In this document: positions 1 through 11,645 of the stretch, piece by piece
Numbering within the stretch: the stretch's first letter is position 1
Layout of the letters: every line of letters starts with the position of its first letter
Source: Dasyornis broadbenti
Lineage: Eukaryota > Chordata > Aves > Passeriformes > Dasyornithidae
Length of the DNA stretch: 64,000 nucleotides
Direction: 5' to 3'
Assembly (NCBI GenBank): GCA_013397935.1
Contig: VZRN01006441.1
Location: 144,777 to 208,776, forward strand
Made by a program: the position numbers and the translations under genes
The notes under the pieces: generated by a model
The model's input: only the letters and a program-made list of their open reading frames with translations
Databases searched by the model: none
What the model was told of the DNA's origin: nothing

Positions 1-1646
1 TGTTTTGAAAGTAAACAGAAGTTAGGCTTTGCCAAACATCTTGCACCAAAAGCCATCGTGTACCTATTCCACCAGGAGCAATTTGCTAAATCTGGAAGTG
101 CACTCGCAGCCAGTCCTGTAAGATGTTTGAACGCGAGTGGGCTTTCCCTCACTCACATCCCACCAGGAGCTGGTGTGGAGTAGCTGGTGCTCTACACTCC
201 TATCCCACCTTTTTCGGCAGCAGCTTTCCCTCCCGCACCAAGCCCTGCGCGCACTGTGTGCGCTCTGTGTGACCTCTGCCTCCGATCCCGGGGTCTGAGG
301 CAGTGCTGATGCTGTCTGTGCTGTGTGGGGAGCACAAAAGGTGTCAAAACCGCCTGTGGAAACTCCTGCACCCTTTACACTCTACTCGCACAGGGAGCAA
401 ACACAGTGATGTGCAAACTGTACCAGACCCACTGCTTTTGATGGCTTTCAACAGCTCACATCAAGCGAACTGCCAGAAATCCCAGTGATATCATTACCAA
501 CTGGAGCTTATCCTTTCAGCCAACTTTTCATTAAAAATCATTCATTACAAGTATTTTAAAAACATCCATCTCATGATGTCATGAAGCGAATACTTTCCGA
601 ATCCTATTTTAGAGGAGAGGAAATGGAGGCAATCAGGTTGTGGCCTGTTCCTGAAAAAACTGAGATAAATCTGATTTTTCTTTCCTCTCAGGAACCGCAA
701 AGGGAGCAAGATTGGATCTTCCTCCATCAGGAGCCCGTGGCCATCCTGAGCACTTGTAGGAAAGCCAAGAACAGCACGATCTTTTGACTTCATTTCCAAT
801 TAATTAACCACTCTACTTTCCAATCATTCGTTAATTCTGCCAACAAAAATGGGCCCAATTTTCATATCAGCCTAATTTCACAGCGGCAAATTTCCTTTGC
901 TTTCCACCGAGTTCTGCCTGGTTGACAACAAACGTAACTGCACTTCCACCCAGGAAATGGGGGGAAAAATGCTCAGGGCTCCTGAGGAAGCACAAAATGT
1001 TTGCTGTGCAAAGCAGGTTTAACCTATAACAACAGCAGGAGCTTGACAATAAACAAATTTCACCTCGAGATGGAGAGGAAAATCCATTTGGAAGCCTTAA
1101 TGTCAGCTTTCCTAACTGGGCTAATGACTCTAGTTTAAAACTTGTCCCAGGAATTCGAAAAAATCCCTGCCAAGTGTTTTCAGTAAAGAGAAATCAGGAG
1201 CCAGATAAATATTTATGGAAAATACAGCAAGAGATAATTAAATTCTGAGCTGAATCCAGGTGTTGCTCCTGAGAAACTTCAGCTTTCAGCTGGTTCTCTG
1301 CATGGTGCCAGAGCCCTGCCTGAAACAGCAGATTTAGGAGCAAGGGGTAAGACTTCTGTACCTGTTCTCCTTCGGGAGAAGGAGTGACCTTAAGCACGTC
1401 TCAGGTGTGTTACCCTCAGACCCAGAGGGGTGGAGCAGCCCAAATCAGTGCGGCTTTCCTGGCAAGTGCCAGTGGAAGGTGGCTGCAGGCGTTACCACCA
1501 TAACCACCCCACCGAAGCCGTCACAATTAACGATCCCCAGCTTCTATCACATCTCCCCAGGGCTCTGCCAGGCATCAAAGCAAACCTTTCCAGCTGTCTC
1601 TAAAGGAGAATCCATCAATTGCCCTTGGCAGCACCCCAACCCTTAC
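1..1646 (-). other. CRISPLD2: CRISPLD2 intron after second coding exon (partial)
   Basis: This is the 5' part of the intron that follows the CAP-core exon; it begins with the donor GTAAGG (complement of 1641-1646) and runs off the left edge. I looked for the next CAP exon, the part with the conserved YDEVKDYTYPYP-like segment, and did not find it, so the next exon should lie beyond position 1. No other gene is supported. Short ORFs here have no recognisable similarity. Confidence 0.7.
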
Positions 1647-1765
1647 CTGCCCCAGTGAACGGCCAGGTTCTGCCCAATGGACCTGATGAGGTCACTGGGC
1701 CCATGGTCCCAGATGCACTGCTGAGCCCAGGCGTGCGCTGACCGCTCCAGCTCCTCGTCCCAGGT
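1647..1765 (-). CDS. CRISPLD2: CRISPLD2 coding exon 2 (CAP domain core)
   Basis: This 119-nt exon encodes TWDEELERSAHAWAQQC and then IWDHGPSDLIRSIGQNLAVHWG, part of the CAP (CRISP/antigen 5/PR-1) domain. The HAWAQQC segment and the GQN motif with the following HWG are family hallmarks; human CRISPLD2 has a near-identical stretch. The acceptor is GTGAAG before ACC TGG, preceded by a long pyrimidine tract (complement of about 1777-1811). The donor is CAG then GTAAGG. It starts in phase 0, fitting the end of the exon at 7069, and leaves two bases (AG) for a split Arg codon. CRISPLD1 is the close paralogue; adjacency to USP10 decides for CRISPLD2. Confidence 0.93.
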
Positions 1766-4713
1766 CTTCACAGTGTGGGGAGAGAAAAGAAAAAAAAAAA
1801 AAAAAAAAAAACCAGGTCAGTTTTTCATCTCAAATTTATTGGATCAAGAGATTAAACCGACAGCAATTCGTGGAGGAAGAGTGAGGCACAGATCGCCCGC
1901 CACATCCAGCCTGTCCTGGTGAAGCCAGCACATTTCTGTCATGTGCCCCAGCCCAAAATAACATTCCTCAACGTGTTCCCCTGCCATGAAAGGCCAGGGC
2001 AGTAAAGGGTCTATGATCTTCCCCAGCTGCTGCCATGCTTCTTGTGAAATGCTCTGCTCAGGTCATCAGAAAACACACAAACCCCACCTGGGAAGACCTC
2101 AAAAACACATGAAGACCATCCAGCCTAAACCACGAGATGTTCTTGGCAGTTGTTTTTCTACTCTGTTTTAAAAAAAAATAAAAATTAGAAGTCAAGGTTG
2201 GAGATGCCATGATCTCCAACATGACACACGTTTCTGAGTCCTGCAAGAGTTCTGACACACATTCATTGCTTTGATGGACTCCAGCAGGATTTGTCATCCA
2301 TTGTCCTTACAGTGGGGACATCTCCAGGCTTTCCCATCAAGCGGAACTCCAGCAGTGGAGAGCGGTCGGAGTGGAGAGCTCCGCTACCTCCAGAGTTTTG
2401 GTCCAACCTCTTAATCGAGGAGGGTGGGTCTGAGTCTCCCAGTCCCACCTCTCCGGCTGAGAATCCACCAATGGATCCAGAGGTGGCAAAGTCCCAGGGC
2501 TGCTGAGCTTATTCCACTCTCACTGAAACAGGCATCGCGTTAGAAGTGACAAATCCCATTTCTGTTCCCGCTGAGGGCAGGATGCTGGTGTGAGATCACT
2601 CCTCATCGAATATCACCCCGTTGTGAGCCAAAGGAGAGCTCCAAAATGACACAAAGGCAAACAAGAAATCAGCTCTGCTGGCTCTGCTGCCCAGGAGTGC
2701 ATTTGTTCTAAAGGCCAGACTTGCTGGGCCCAGCAGCCAGTGCCCTGAATTCATTGTGTAATTACTGACAGCCGCTCTATTCAGAACAGCCCTTAGAGGA
2801 TAATTCGTTGGGATTAAAATATTACCGCACATTCCTGCAAATAAAACCAAAGAGAAGAGAGCTCTTGTAATGTGCATCCAGCCCATTCACGTGCCAGCAC
2901 AAGACTGTCCTCTTTGGACTTTTACCATCACAACCGCCTGCTCTTTCCAAGTCCTGTCTTCTCCAGAAGAAAAGCAACTTCTGAATCTCAAACATTTCAA
3001 AGGACCTGTCAGAGCCTGGAGGGCTGCAGGGCATCCAAATACATTTAAAAACCACCAAGTGTCCATTCTGAGTGAGTATCTGGACACAGCCTCGGGCAGT
3101 TACAGCTGGGATGGGGAGGGACTGTGCATCCCTGGATAAGACGACAGGAAAACGCGGCGTCTCCTGGAACTTGGTGTGTCTCTGCTATCTCAGAAAGGCA
3201 AACATGACCTCACCTCACTGAGCTCACAGCCCAGGCCTCCCAGAACAGCCTATCACGATGCACTCTCAGCAGCCCAGATTCCAACAGCATCCCAGAGCTG
3301 CCCCGAGCTCGCCAGCTCAGCTTCGGACTGAGCAGTGACCAAGCAAATTCACGTCAGTCTGCAAAACCCTGTGTGGACACGGCTCTGATACAGGGAATAA
3401 ACCCATTTTCCTTCTCAGCCCTCCAGCAAGCGGCAGGGTCAGACCCACCACAAACATTCCCAAACCTCTGCTCGGGCAGATTCTTGCGGCCCTGCCGAGA
3501 CGCGGCTTTCTGTGGTCTCCCACTCTGTGCACTCGGTGGTGACCGGCCACATCCAGCACAAAAGCCACAGAAACTCTCCCAAGACGTTCTGCGCTCCGAG
3601 CTCCTCAGACTTTCTACCCAGCTTTATTCTCTGCAGCCTCGGAGGCGGGGATGTTCCAGATCTCCTAATTTAATGCAGAGACGTCCTGAGCGGCAGGGCT
3701 TTAAATGGGAATTAACGAGTTACATCTCCCTTTGACGCCCGCGGATAAAATAAATGAACTCGGACAAAAGACACTCCACAGGTAATCCCGAGGGAGCTCC
3801 ACCTCTGCTCGGCTTTTTGCTGCATGGGGAGAGAGGCTCATTTCTGCAGGCATCAGATTACAAAGCCATCCCATCTAAATTAGAGCAGTTATTTGCCTCT
3901 TGCTTCTCAGACATGAACGCGGTCAGGAGGCTGGAATCATTTCAGAGCAATAAACATGGTGGGAAGGGAAAAAAAAAAGAAAAGAGAGAGATTTCAGACT
4001 TTCCTAGCTATACTTGCAAGAATTCTTTATGCCAATATTCAAAGCAGTATCTAGGAAGGTGATAAAGCCAGAGGTGCAACGAGCCTGTGCTCAGTTTCCT
4101 TCAGAATCAGAGAATCCTTCGGGTGTGTGTGATTCCAAACGATTTAGCACATGGACTCTCTTTCTTTTGCTCCTGCAAATTTATAATGGCCTCTCACAGC
4201 AGAGCACACAGTGTAAATGTGAAATATATCCATGGCATGCACACATTGCACCGCAGCTTGCAGGTCCGGATTTAATAATGCATCCCACAAGGAGTTTGCT
4301 CACTCAGCCTAACGAGTCTGCAGACCTGAAGCCAGACACCTGAATTGCAGTGATCGGGTTACTCGCTCCTTTTCCTCCCCAGCCCAGACTTTCTGCAGCA
4401 CTGGCAGCTTCCTTTTAAAAGTGGCACCAAGCTCCAGGGCTGACATGTCCTGGCAGAGGTTTGGAGATGCTTTGCTAACTCCCTCAGAAACGCTATCCCA
4501 TCCTGACAGGGAAAGCCACCACCCTACAGTTGAGAGGAAGGATGCATACCTTATCCATGAAAACAAACTATTTTCCTTCCAGCAATCCGCGCTGAGAACA
4601 ATTTTGCTTTATCCAGCTGTCTCTGAGGCTGCCGCAAGAGGAAAGATTTCTGCCTTTCATCACTGCTGAAAGCATCTGACTAAGCCATCTCAAAAGGTCA
4701 CCGTGCCTCAGGA

Positions 4714-4766
4714 TCTATTATGTCCTTTTTCCTCTGGGTCCGTTATGTCCTTTTTTCTCCGGGACT
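4714..4766. repeat. Two-copy tandem duplication
   Basis: Two neighbouring copies of a roughly 25-bp unit, TTATGTCCTTTTTCCTCTGGG-like, differ by a few bases. It sits in a CRISPLD2 intron and has no visible function. Confidence 0.6.
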
Positions 4767-6739
4767 ATTAACGAGGAGTTTGTTTTGGCCTTGGCACCCA
4801 TCCACCTCTGCTGAGCCGTCCAAAGGCACAGTGGAAGTGTCACTCATGGAGCCGGTAGAGGGCTTAAGGTAATTTCGAACTGGCCCAGCTTTGTCAGGAG
4901 TTGTGCACTGCTCACTCGTTTTCCATTAGCACTGAATACCTGTGCCAGCTTTCAATTAATTACACAAACCCAGCAGCAAAACTGTTTTTCTTTCTTCAGT
5001 TTCTCAGTCCACTTTACGTTTATCCCACGTGTATATAATAATTCTTTTGATCTCCAGATAAGTCATACGATTTACTGTGTTCTTGCTTTCTTATTAACGG
5101 TGTCTAACAACTGAAGTTCATCCAGTAGCAGTTAAATACGTCCCTTTCCTGGAATATATTAACTCCTATTTCCCATTTTAGAATACTTAAATGCACCAGA
5201 TATGGTGCTGGGAGATGGACTTTCACAAGGGAGTGTTTGGAGGTTGATGGGAAGAACAAGCTCTACCAACTCATCCACAAATCATCCCTGCACGTCTCCG
5301 GTGACGCTCCAAAGAAGAAAGTTTATCTGTGGTTCTAAAGACAGAGCATCCTCTTAAACCAGTCCAAATGAGAAATGTCCTCTGCAGGACAAAGGATTAA
5401 AGAGAAATCACCGTTCAGCACACACATGGCATTTCCAAGTCATACCGGGTAAACACGAGCACATGAAAGGCTGATTATAGCCCTTCCAAGCAGCCCCATC
5501 TCATACTCAGCTCCTTTCTTCCGAGCACATAAGGCCCTTTCATTTGCCCTCCATCACCCATAAAAACCACTAGAAAAGCTCCCTGAGCAAAGGCAAACAC
5601 AGAAGTGCAACCGCGCCGCGAGCTCCAGCAGCAGTCGGGCCGGGGACACTCGGCAGCGCTGCCAGCCCCGGGGCCAACCAAAACACCGTGGGCTTGCTCA
5701 GGCTTTGTGTTTACCCTCTGGAAATCAATCAAGTTGCCTCTTCTGGCAGCGCTGCCCTGCAGGATAGCGTGAGAGCCGCTGAGGAAGAGATACAATCCCC
5801 AGTTCTTAGAAAGGCACAGGATTTCTGGCAAAAGCAGGGCCAAAAAACAGTGGTGCCACCGCTGGTGTGGCCCAGCTGAGGGACAGCTGTCCTTCCTCAC
5901 CATCCCCTGCCCTCTCTTCTCTTTCCCTTCTCCCCGCAGTCACAAAAAGCAGGATTTCCATGTGCAGCCCTCACTTCAGCACAGCCAGCAAACAATTTTT
6001 ATATCACATTTAAGTGCGCTCTTCTTTTACCCTTTTAAATAGGGTCTTAACAAATCATCCATCATTTGATCCGTCAGCAGGAGAGCACAGCTGAAGTCAG
6101 ACTAGTTTGGGTCAGAACTATATTTGCACACTGGGAAAAGGCACGCAAAAAGTAATTATTTGCCTACATCGTTTTGTGGCCCTGTAATATTTTGATGGCA
6201 CGGCAAAAATAGCTCAAAGCAGGATCTCTGGCATCAGGTGAAGAAAAACTATTCATGTGAATTGTTGATGGCACAGGCACATTTCACACTCCTCCAGCTT
6301 TTAAGCTCTCCCTCTGAAGTGGGAGAATACATTGACCAAACTTTTATTTTGGTTTCCTGAACTACGAAACCCAACAGCGCTGACTCGTCCACCCGTGAAC
6401 TCCCAAAGCCGTCCCAGCTATGTCCAGTGATTGAAATTCTTTGCAGATGGAGCCACGTTCCTCAGGCCCTGTTTCGCTGTGGTGCTGTGCAGATTCACAG
6501 CAGCATCGTGCGGGGCTGGCTCACGGTGCTGAGCTGGGGCGATCAGTGTGTGACCGAGGGCAGATGCCGCCTCCAGCGCTGGGTGGCAGCTGGTGGCAAC
6601 CCAAAGAGCAGAAGGCTCCCTGAGCAGACAGGGGTGTCCCCAAACACCGGCCACAACAGCCTGAAAGCTTTCACAGGGAGAGCAGGGGTTAAACACTGGG
6701 GAAAATGTGCCGCTTTTATGGCACGGAGGTAATGGAAGA

Positions 6740-6880
6740 ACCTGCTGAGGCAGGCTGGGGAAGTGCCATCACTGGAGATGCATCCAGGGCTGGGCCAGAC
6801 ACTCCTTTATGAATAATGGAACCAGTCCTGAAGCTGTGCAGAGGATGGACTCGGTGACCCATCAGCAGCCCTCTCCAACC
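6740..6880 (+). mobile_element. Possible degraded CR1 LINE 3' fragment
   Basis: The order of short blocks resembles a CR1 3' end: a GGGGAAGTGCCATCACTGGAG-like start, a GGGCTGGGCCAGACA-like middle, a GACTCGGTGACCC-like block and a CCTCTCCAACC-like block. Identity is low and there are interruptions, so this may be coincidental GC-rich intron sequence. Confidence 0.3.
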
Positions 6881-7068
6881 AAAACAGGCCACTGATCTTT
6901 ATAAAGGATCCTTCACCCCAGAAAGCAATGCTTCAGGAAACCTCTTGAGGAAAAACTTGTATCAGAGGAAATTTGCTACGCCTCTTGCACCGCAAGGAAA
7001 ATTAAAATACAGTTAGGAAAAGAAAAAAAAAAGTAGTAATAAAGGGATTTATCAGGCTCTAGACTCAC

Positions 7069-7394
7069 CATGTGTTCCATGTTAGAGGCCACTGGATACA
7101 CCTGACCTCTCAATTTATTGTGGAGCATCAGTATCTCCTGTCTGTCTGAGAATAAAATGGCTCTCTTGGATCTGGAGTGAGCTTCCCCATCCTGATACCT
7201 GCTCAGGATGTTCTCCAGGTGACTCGAGTTGGGCAGGATAAAGCACTCGGCTGTCTTTGTCAGCAGCAGCACACATCCCAGAGGAATGATCCAAGGCAGG
7301 GCAGGATTCATGCTGCCTCCTCTAGAGCCAGCAGCAGCAGAGATGAAGGTGATGGTGGCTTTTCTTGCAGCGACTCCCGTGGCTCAATGCAGGT
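7069..7394 (-). CDS. CRISPLD2: CRISPLD2 exon with start codon (signal peptide, CAP start)
   Basis: The coding part is 7069-7311 (81 codons, ATG at 7309-7311); 7312-7394 is 5'UTR. The protein starts MNPALPWIIPLGCVLLLTKT, a signal peptide ending near residue 22. An N-glycosylation sequon (NSS) follows, then a basic SRSKR/A site that looks furin-cleavable, and HNKLRGQVYP, the start of the CAP domain. The exon ends with SNMEHM and donor GTGAGT, in phase 0 with the next exon. The acceptor (TTCCAG, complement of 7395-7400) has a good pyrimidine tract. No ATG precedes the start in this leader, and the start has A at -3. CRISPLD2 is secreted and linked in mammals to lung and craniofacial development and LPS binding. 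Confidence 0.95.
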
Positions 7395-7794
7395 CTGGAA
7401 TTTGGGGAGAAACAGACAGTCAGAGCAGGGCCAGAGGAACTCTCAGTGCATTTGTCCCCCAGCCATGAGGTCACACAGCACGGATTTGTGCTTGGAAAAG
7501 AGCGGTGCTTACAATTACTGTTCACCCCAATGACAGGAGGATCTGAACAACACCACAAGTGACGGGGGCTCAGTTTATTCCACCGAGGCTGAGCTGGGAG
7601 TGAGCACTTCCCAGGTGTGCAGGAGGATGCCTCCTGCCCCCCCAGCATCCCTGCTGGAGCTGCCACCCTGCAATGCCCAGCAGCTCCCAACAACCCCGGC
7701 TCCATCCCTTCGCAGGCAGGGAGGCACATGAAGTTATCCCCGCAACGAGCAGCTGGGAAAGAACAGTTCTGAACAAAAGGGAAAGTAAAATCCC

Positions 7795-8070
7795 CAGGCA
7801 GGCGGGTGCGGAGGCATCAGGCAGCAGCCAGAGCTGTCCCGGGGGCTCGGTGGAAGCGGCTGTTCCTGGGAAATGTCCCCGTGCGGCCGCACAGCCCCGG
7901 TGCCGCTGGCAGTGACGCACCCGGGGTGTTCTCGCTGACGCTTCCCAGGGGGAGAGAGCGCCGCCAGGGAGGTGAATTATGGAGCAGAGGGAGCAGCCGC
8001 CCTCCCCCGGCCAGATTAGTTGTTCCCGGGCACTCGGATGCCGTCAGCACCGACAGAGGGTCTCGGTTTG
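7795..8070. promoter_or_regulatory. CpG-rich block in CRISPLD2 intron 1
   Basis: Roughly two dozen CpG dinucleotides occur in about 270 bp, far above the surrounding introns. A palindromic GGGAAATGTCCC (kappaB-like) lies inside, near 7868. It could be an intronic CpG island acting as an enhancer or alternative promoter for CRISPLD2. I do not see an unambiguous minus-strand first exon with donor here, so the role is unproven. Confidence 0.45.
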
Positions 8071-10544
8071 GTCGCTGAGCAGCTTCGTTTAATCCCTCAG
8101 CCTTGCTCCGTGGGGCTCCAGCTCCACCTGTCATTCCCAAGCCCTTCCAGCCCGCCGTGCCCCAGTTTATCCATCTAACGACCCCTGTGCGTCTCGGCTG
8201 GTTTGGTTTGGATCGGGAGCTTCCCACAGGAGCGGGATGTGCTGCTGCAGGGCTGTGCAGTGCTCACTGCTCTGCCACCAGCGCAGGATCAATCCATCGG
8301 GGCAAAAAGGATCTGTACAGACAGTGCAAGCACGGGATCTCCCTCCTTGGGGCTAGTTTTTGGAAGAAAGCTTCCCCATCCCTGTCTTCAACATGAGGTG
8401 AGGATCTGGTTTTGACAGCGCTGCTGCAAGCCACGCTGAAAGCATTCCTACTCTGTGGCAGGAAACAAACCCCAGATTAGCAGGAATTATTCGAGAAATT
8501 TCATCCAGTGACACGGGATTTGGACACACTGAGACCAGATGAGTTGGAAGCCACCCAAAGCAGGGAAGAGCCATCTAACTCCCAGCTGGAAAAGCTCCAT
8601 TTGAGCACGAAGCCCCAAGCCCCTGCTCCCCAGACCCAGCACAGCAGCATCTGTGGAGGACAGCGGCAAGCACAAGGTGCTTTGCACAGGCAGGGACCCC
8701 TAAAAACCTCTGAGAACCTCCAAAAACTTGCTGGCTGACCGCACAGAAGACACTGAGTCCCTTTCTGAGGCTTCTTTCTTGGACTGAATACGAAGGCAGA
8801 TGAAAACCAGCTGCCCTCAGCCTCTCTCCAGGCAGCGCATTAAGCCTTTGCCTGGGTACAACAATGCAGGATGTAATTTGCTCCGTTTAGGTAACAGCTT
8901 CTCATCATTTCCTGCTCTGCAGAGCGAGTCAAACACACCCGCCTTGTCCCCAGCTCCAGGCACACCTGGAAGCCAGGACGTTCGGTGGCACGGGGGACAA
9001 ACACTCCCTTAACCTCATCCTCTCCGCAGCCCTGCTTGCGGCATTCGCTTCCCCCCGGGCAGGAGCCCGACTTTCTAACCCTGCTGCAGAGGGCTAGGGG
9101 AGGCAAAAGGAGCAGTTGCTTTTGTAGACTGTCTGACCCAAATTCAGGGAACAATTCCTACTTTGAGGCACTTCCCTAAGAGTTTAAAAATAGCCGTACT
9201 GCCACGGCCATTCACAATGTGGCCATTTAGCCCCGGCAGCTCTCGCTGCAGGAACAGCCGGCGCTCAGAGGCGGCCGTTGCACCCCTCGTTTGGCTGGCT
9301 GCCCTTGGCTAAACAGGAGCCCAAATCCACCACCCATCTAAGGCAAACACTGAACTTTCAGAAAGGGCAGATTGAAAAAAATCAGCTGTAGCATCTGAGA
9401 GCCAGAGGAGCTGCCCCACTCACAGCTCCGCAGCGAAGCCAACGCGTCTGGCTTGGCGATGCGGCCAAAAGCTCGCAACAGATGGTGCATTATTCCTCGG
9501 GATGTGCTTCCCTGGCTCCCATTTGCCAGCAAAAGGATCCCAGCACCTCTGTAAAATTAGGTCACTTTGGCTTTATTTTCTATTTCACCAAGTCCCTTCC
9601 TTTGCTTCAGCTTGGGGTGAGGAGCGCTGAGCATCCCAAGGAAGGATTAAGGGATCAGAGAGGGGGGACAGGGAGCAGAGAGTTCCCTGGCCAGATTAAT
9701 TGAAAGCAGCTGAAAGATGCTCACGTTTCAGAAAGCTCTCAGGGATTTCAGATGTCCATCCATCTGCCTCTCAATAGCCTCGTGTCCAGGTGCAGGAAAA
9801 CACTTGGATGTGTTCCAGCTCAGCCAGTCCCCGTGCCCTGCAGGGCTGGGGTGATGCCCCCGGGCTGCAGCAGCAGCTCCTCATCCACGGAGGCTGAAAT
9901 CACGTTGTCTTTGAGCTGGGCTTTGACATTATTCACAGAAAATTATCAGCTGACAGTCAGCTGAGGAAGCCTCTGCTGTTGATTTCAAGGGCTCAGGAGG
10001 AGCAGAGCCTCCCTTTAAACACATCTGGCCCTTGACACTGGTGCCAGGTGAACATCTGGGAGCCATCAGAAATGACTGAGTCAGCAGAAACCGACTGCTG
10101 AATACGCTGTAAAGCCTGTCCAGAGTGGGGAGAAATGGGAGGCCTTCTCCTGGGGTCTGAGGGAGTTAAAAAGCAGCGCTGGACTTTGGGAAAGATTATT
10201 TTTAGAAAGCTATTTCCCCAGCTAATGCACGGTGTCTGCTTCGCACAGAAGGCAGGAGAGCTGGTCACATCTGAAGCCTGGCAGAGACACTGCTAAAGCC
10301 ACATGCAGGCTGATCCTGCTTTCATGTCCTCATGTCACCTTATTCCTGAAGGATATCGAGCACTTGGACTGCCTCCCTGGTGAAGTACACAAGTGGGTGC
10401 CTGCTCCTGGGTTATGGGTGACATTTGCAGCTAAAACATCCCAGGGCCTGCGGAGTCAACACAGGGCACCAGCTGATGAGGAAGGGAAGTGCAAAGTTAG
10501 CTCAGGATAGCAGGAAAGCAGCTAAAACAGCAAAGCAGAGGGGA

Positions 10545-10668
10545 GTTAGCCTGGGATCAGCTTCTAACTGAGCCTGGGATCAGCTCCTAACCTGAGCTAG
10601 CCTGGGATCTAGGATGAGTTAGCCTGGGATCAGCTTTTAGCCTGGTTTAGCCTGGGATCAACTTTAAA
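10545..10668. repeat. Minisatellite, five AGCCTGGGATC units
   Basis: Five copies of a unit beginning AGCCTGGGATCAGCT start at 10548, 10571, 10599, 10621 and 10649. The spacing alternates between 22-23 and 28 bp, so the units are imperfect and partly interrupted. It lies about 0.7 kb inside the inferred CRISPLD2 intron 1, on the 3' side of its donor. Confidence 0.8.
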
Positions 10669-11358
10669 CCGTGCAAAGAAATCCAGGGATAGAGCCACAA
10701 AAGAATGCACTGAACGCCAGGCCATCTGCTTCACTGGGGTGCACACACTCCGAGCTTTGCAGAATTGTCTTGGCCTCCAGAGAAATGCAGGATGACAAGT
10801 TCCTTGACGCAGGACAACAGTGACACATTGCCCTGAGCACACCACAAATTCAGCATCCTCAAGGCCATGGGCCAAAACATCTGGATCTTCCATTCCAATC
10901 CACTCCCAAAGAACCCAAGTGGGTAAGTTTCCACATAAAACCACATGGAAAACCCACTGGAAGCAGACACCACATGTGGTGACACTGAAATTCCTTTCCT
11001 ACAGGACTTCAGCACAGAGTTGTACACACACAGGCAGCCTGGAGCACGCAAATGTGCCCACAGGTATCAGCTCCTGGAGACTGCAGCAGCATCCCGTGGA
11101 TATTTTCTATTTGCATAGAAATCCACTCCTGTACTTGCAAACTCCTCCCATTCATTCAAGATTAATGCTTGTTAATCTTGCATTAACTTCTGCAGAGCAC
11201 ACACGAGGGAAGCTCAGACAGTATTGTGTTATTTTATACCAGCCTGGCAACTTTTTGGAGAAGTTACTAAAACTTTGCCTTCTTAAAAGAGCGATTTCTT
11301 GCACTCACACCACCCCCAAAACCACATTTCAGAAGCCAGGACCAAACTTTGCGCTTAC

Positions 11359-11528
11359 CTTGCTGAGTTCTTCCGAGACTCCAGGTAGTTGCAGCTCCTT
11401 CAAGCCTGCTCGTGGAAAATAAATTATGTATCTGAAATATTTAAACGAGGAGGAGGGGGAAAGGATGGAATAAGCCTCAGGAGGTGCGAGATGTGCAAGG
11501 TCTCGGCTCAGCAACTCGGACCAACTGC
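11359..11528 (-). other. CRISPLD2: Probable CRISPLD2 non-coding exon 1
   Basis: On the minus strand a strong donor, CAGCAAG then GTAAGC (GT complement at 11357-11358), ends a stretch with no ATG. About 30 bp upstream of the proposed 5' end is a TATA-like element. The predicted exon is about 170 nt and would splice to the acceptor at 7394, giving a leader without upstream ATGs. The 5' end is a guess from TATA spacing. Other decent minus-strand donors exist upstream (GAGAG then GTGAGTCC near 12240), so alternative first exons are possible. Confidence 0.5.
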
Positions 11529-11550
11529 AGTCTCACAGAGCTCCCCAGTG

Positions 11551-11645
11551 GTATTTATGCTCTCCAGGCAAAGAGGAGAACCCTGGATCATCCCCTGTGA
11601 CAAAACGGGCGTGGAGCAATAACGAGGAGAAGAGGCGGGGGGAAA
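11551..11645 (-). promoter_or_regulatory. CRISPLD2: Candidate CRISPLD2 core promoter (TATA and GC boxes)
   Basis: The minus strand reads GCATAAATACC at 11550-11560, a good TATA-like element (ATAAATA, 11552-11558). Upstream, at higher coordinates, lie a CCACGCCC box near 11607 and a GGCGGGG box near 11635. Proximity to a donor-terminated, ATG-free exon supports promoter use. There is no transcript evidence. Confidence 0.45.

Larger units (their letters stand above)
1766..7068 (-). other. CRISPLD2: CRISPLD2 intron between coding exons 1 and 2
   Basis: This is a 5.3-kb intron between the signal-peptide exon and the CAP-core exon. Its sequence is GC-moderate with several short ORFs on both strands that look like chance. 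I see a two-copy local duplication at about 4714-4766 (TTATGTCCTTTTT units) and a possible very degraded CR1 remnant at about 6740-6880. No exon or RNA gene is supported. Confidence 0.75.
7395..11358 (-). other. CRISPLD2: CRISPLD2 intron 1 (inferred)
   Basis: This intron is inferred to join the non-coding exon at 11359 to the exon at 7069-7394. It contains a CpG-rich block at 7795-8070 and a minisatellite at 10545-10668. ORFs of up to 200 codons occur, but none resembles a known protein and the GC-rich composition favours long chance ORFs. Confidence 0.5.

Noticed and set aside
10820..11422. 200-codon plus-strand ORF, the longest apart from the USP10 exon 4 frame
   Set aside because: It has no recognisable motif, overlaps the proposed CRISPLD2 non-coding exon on the other strand and sits in GC-richer sequence where long chance ORFs are expected.
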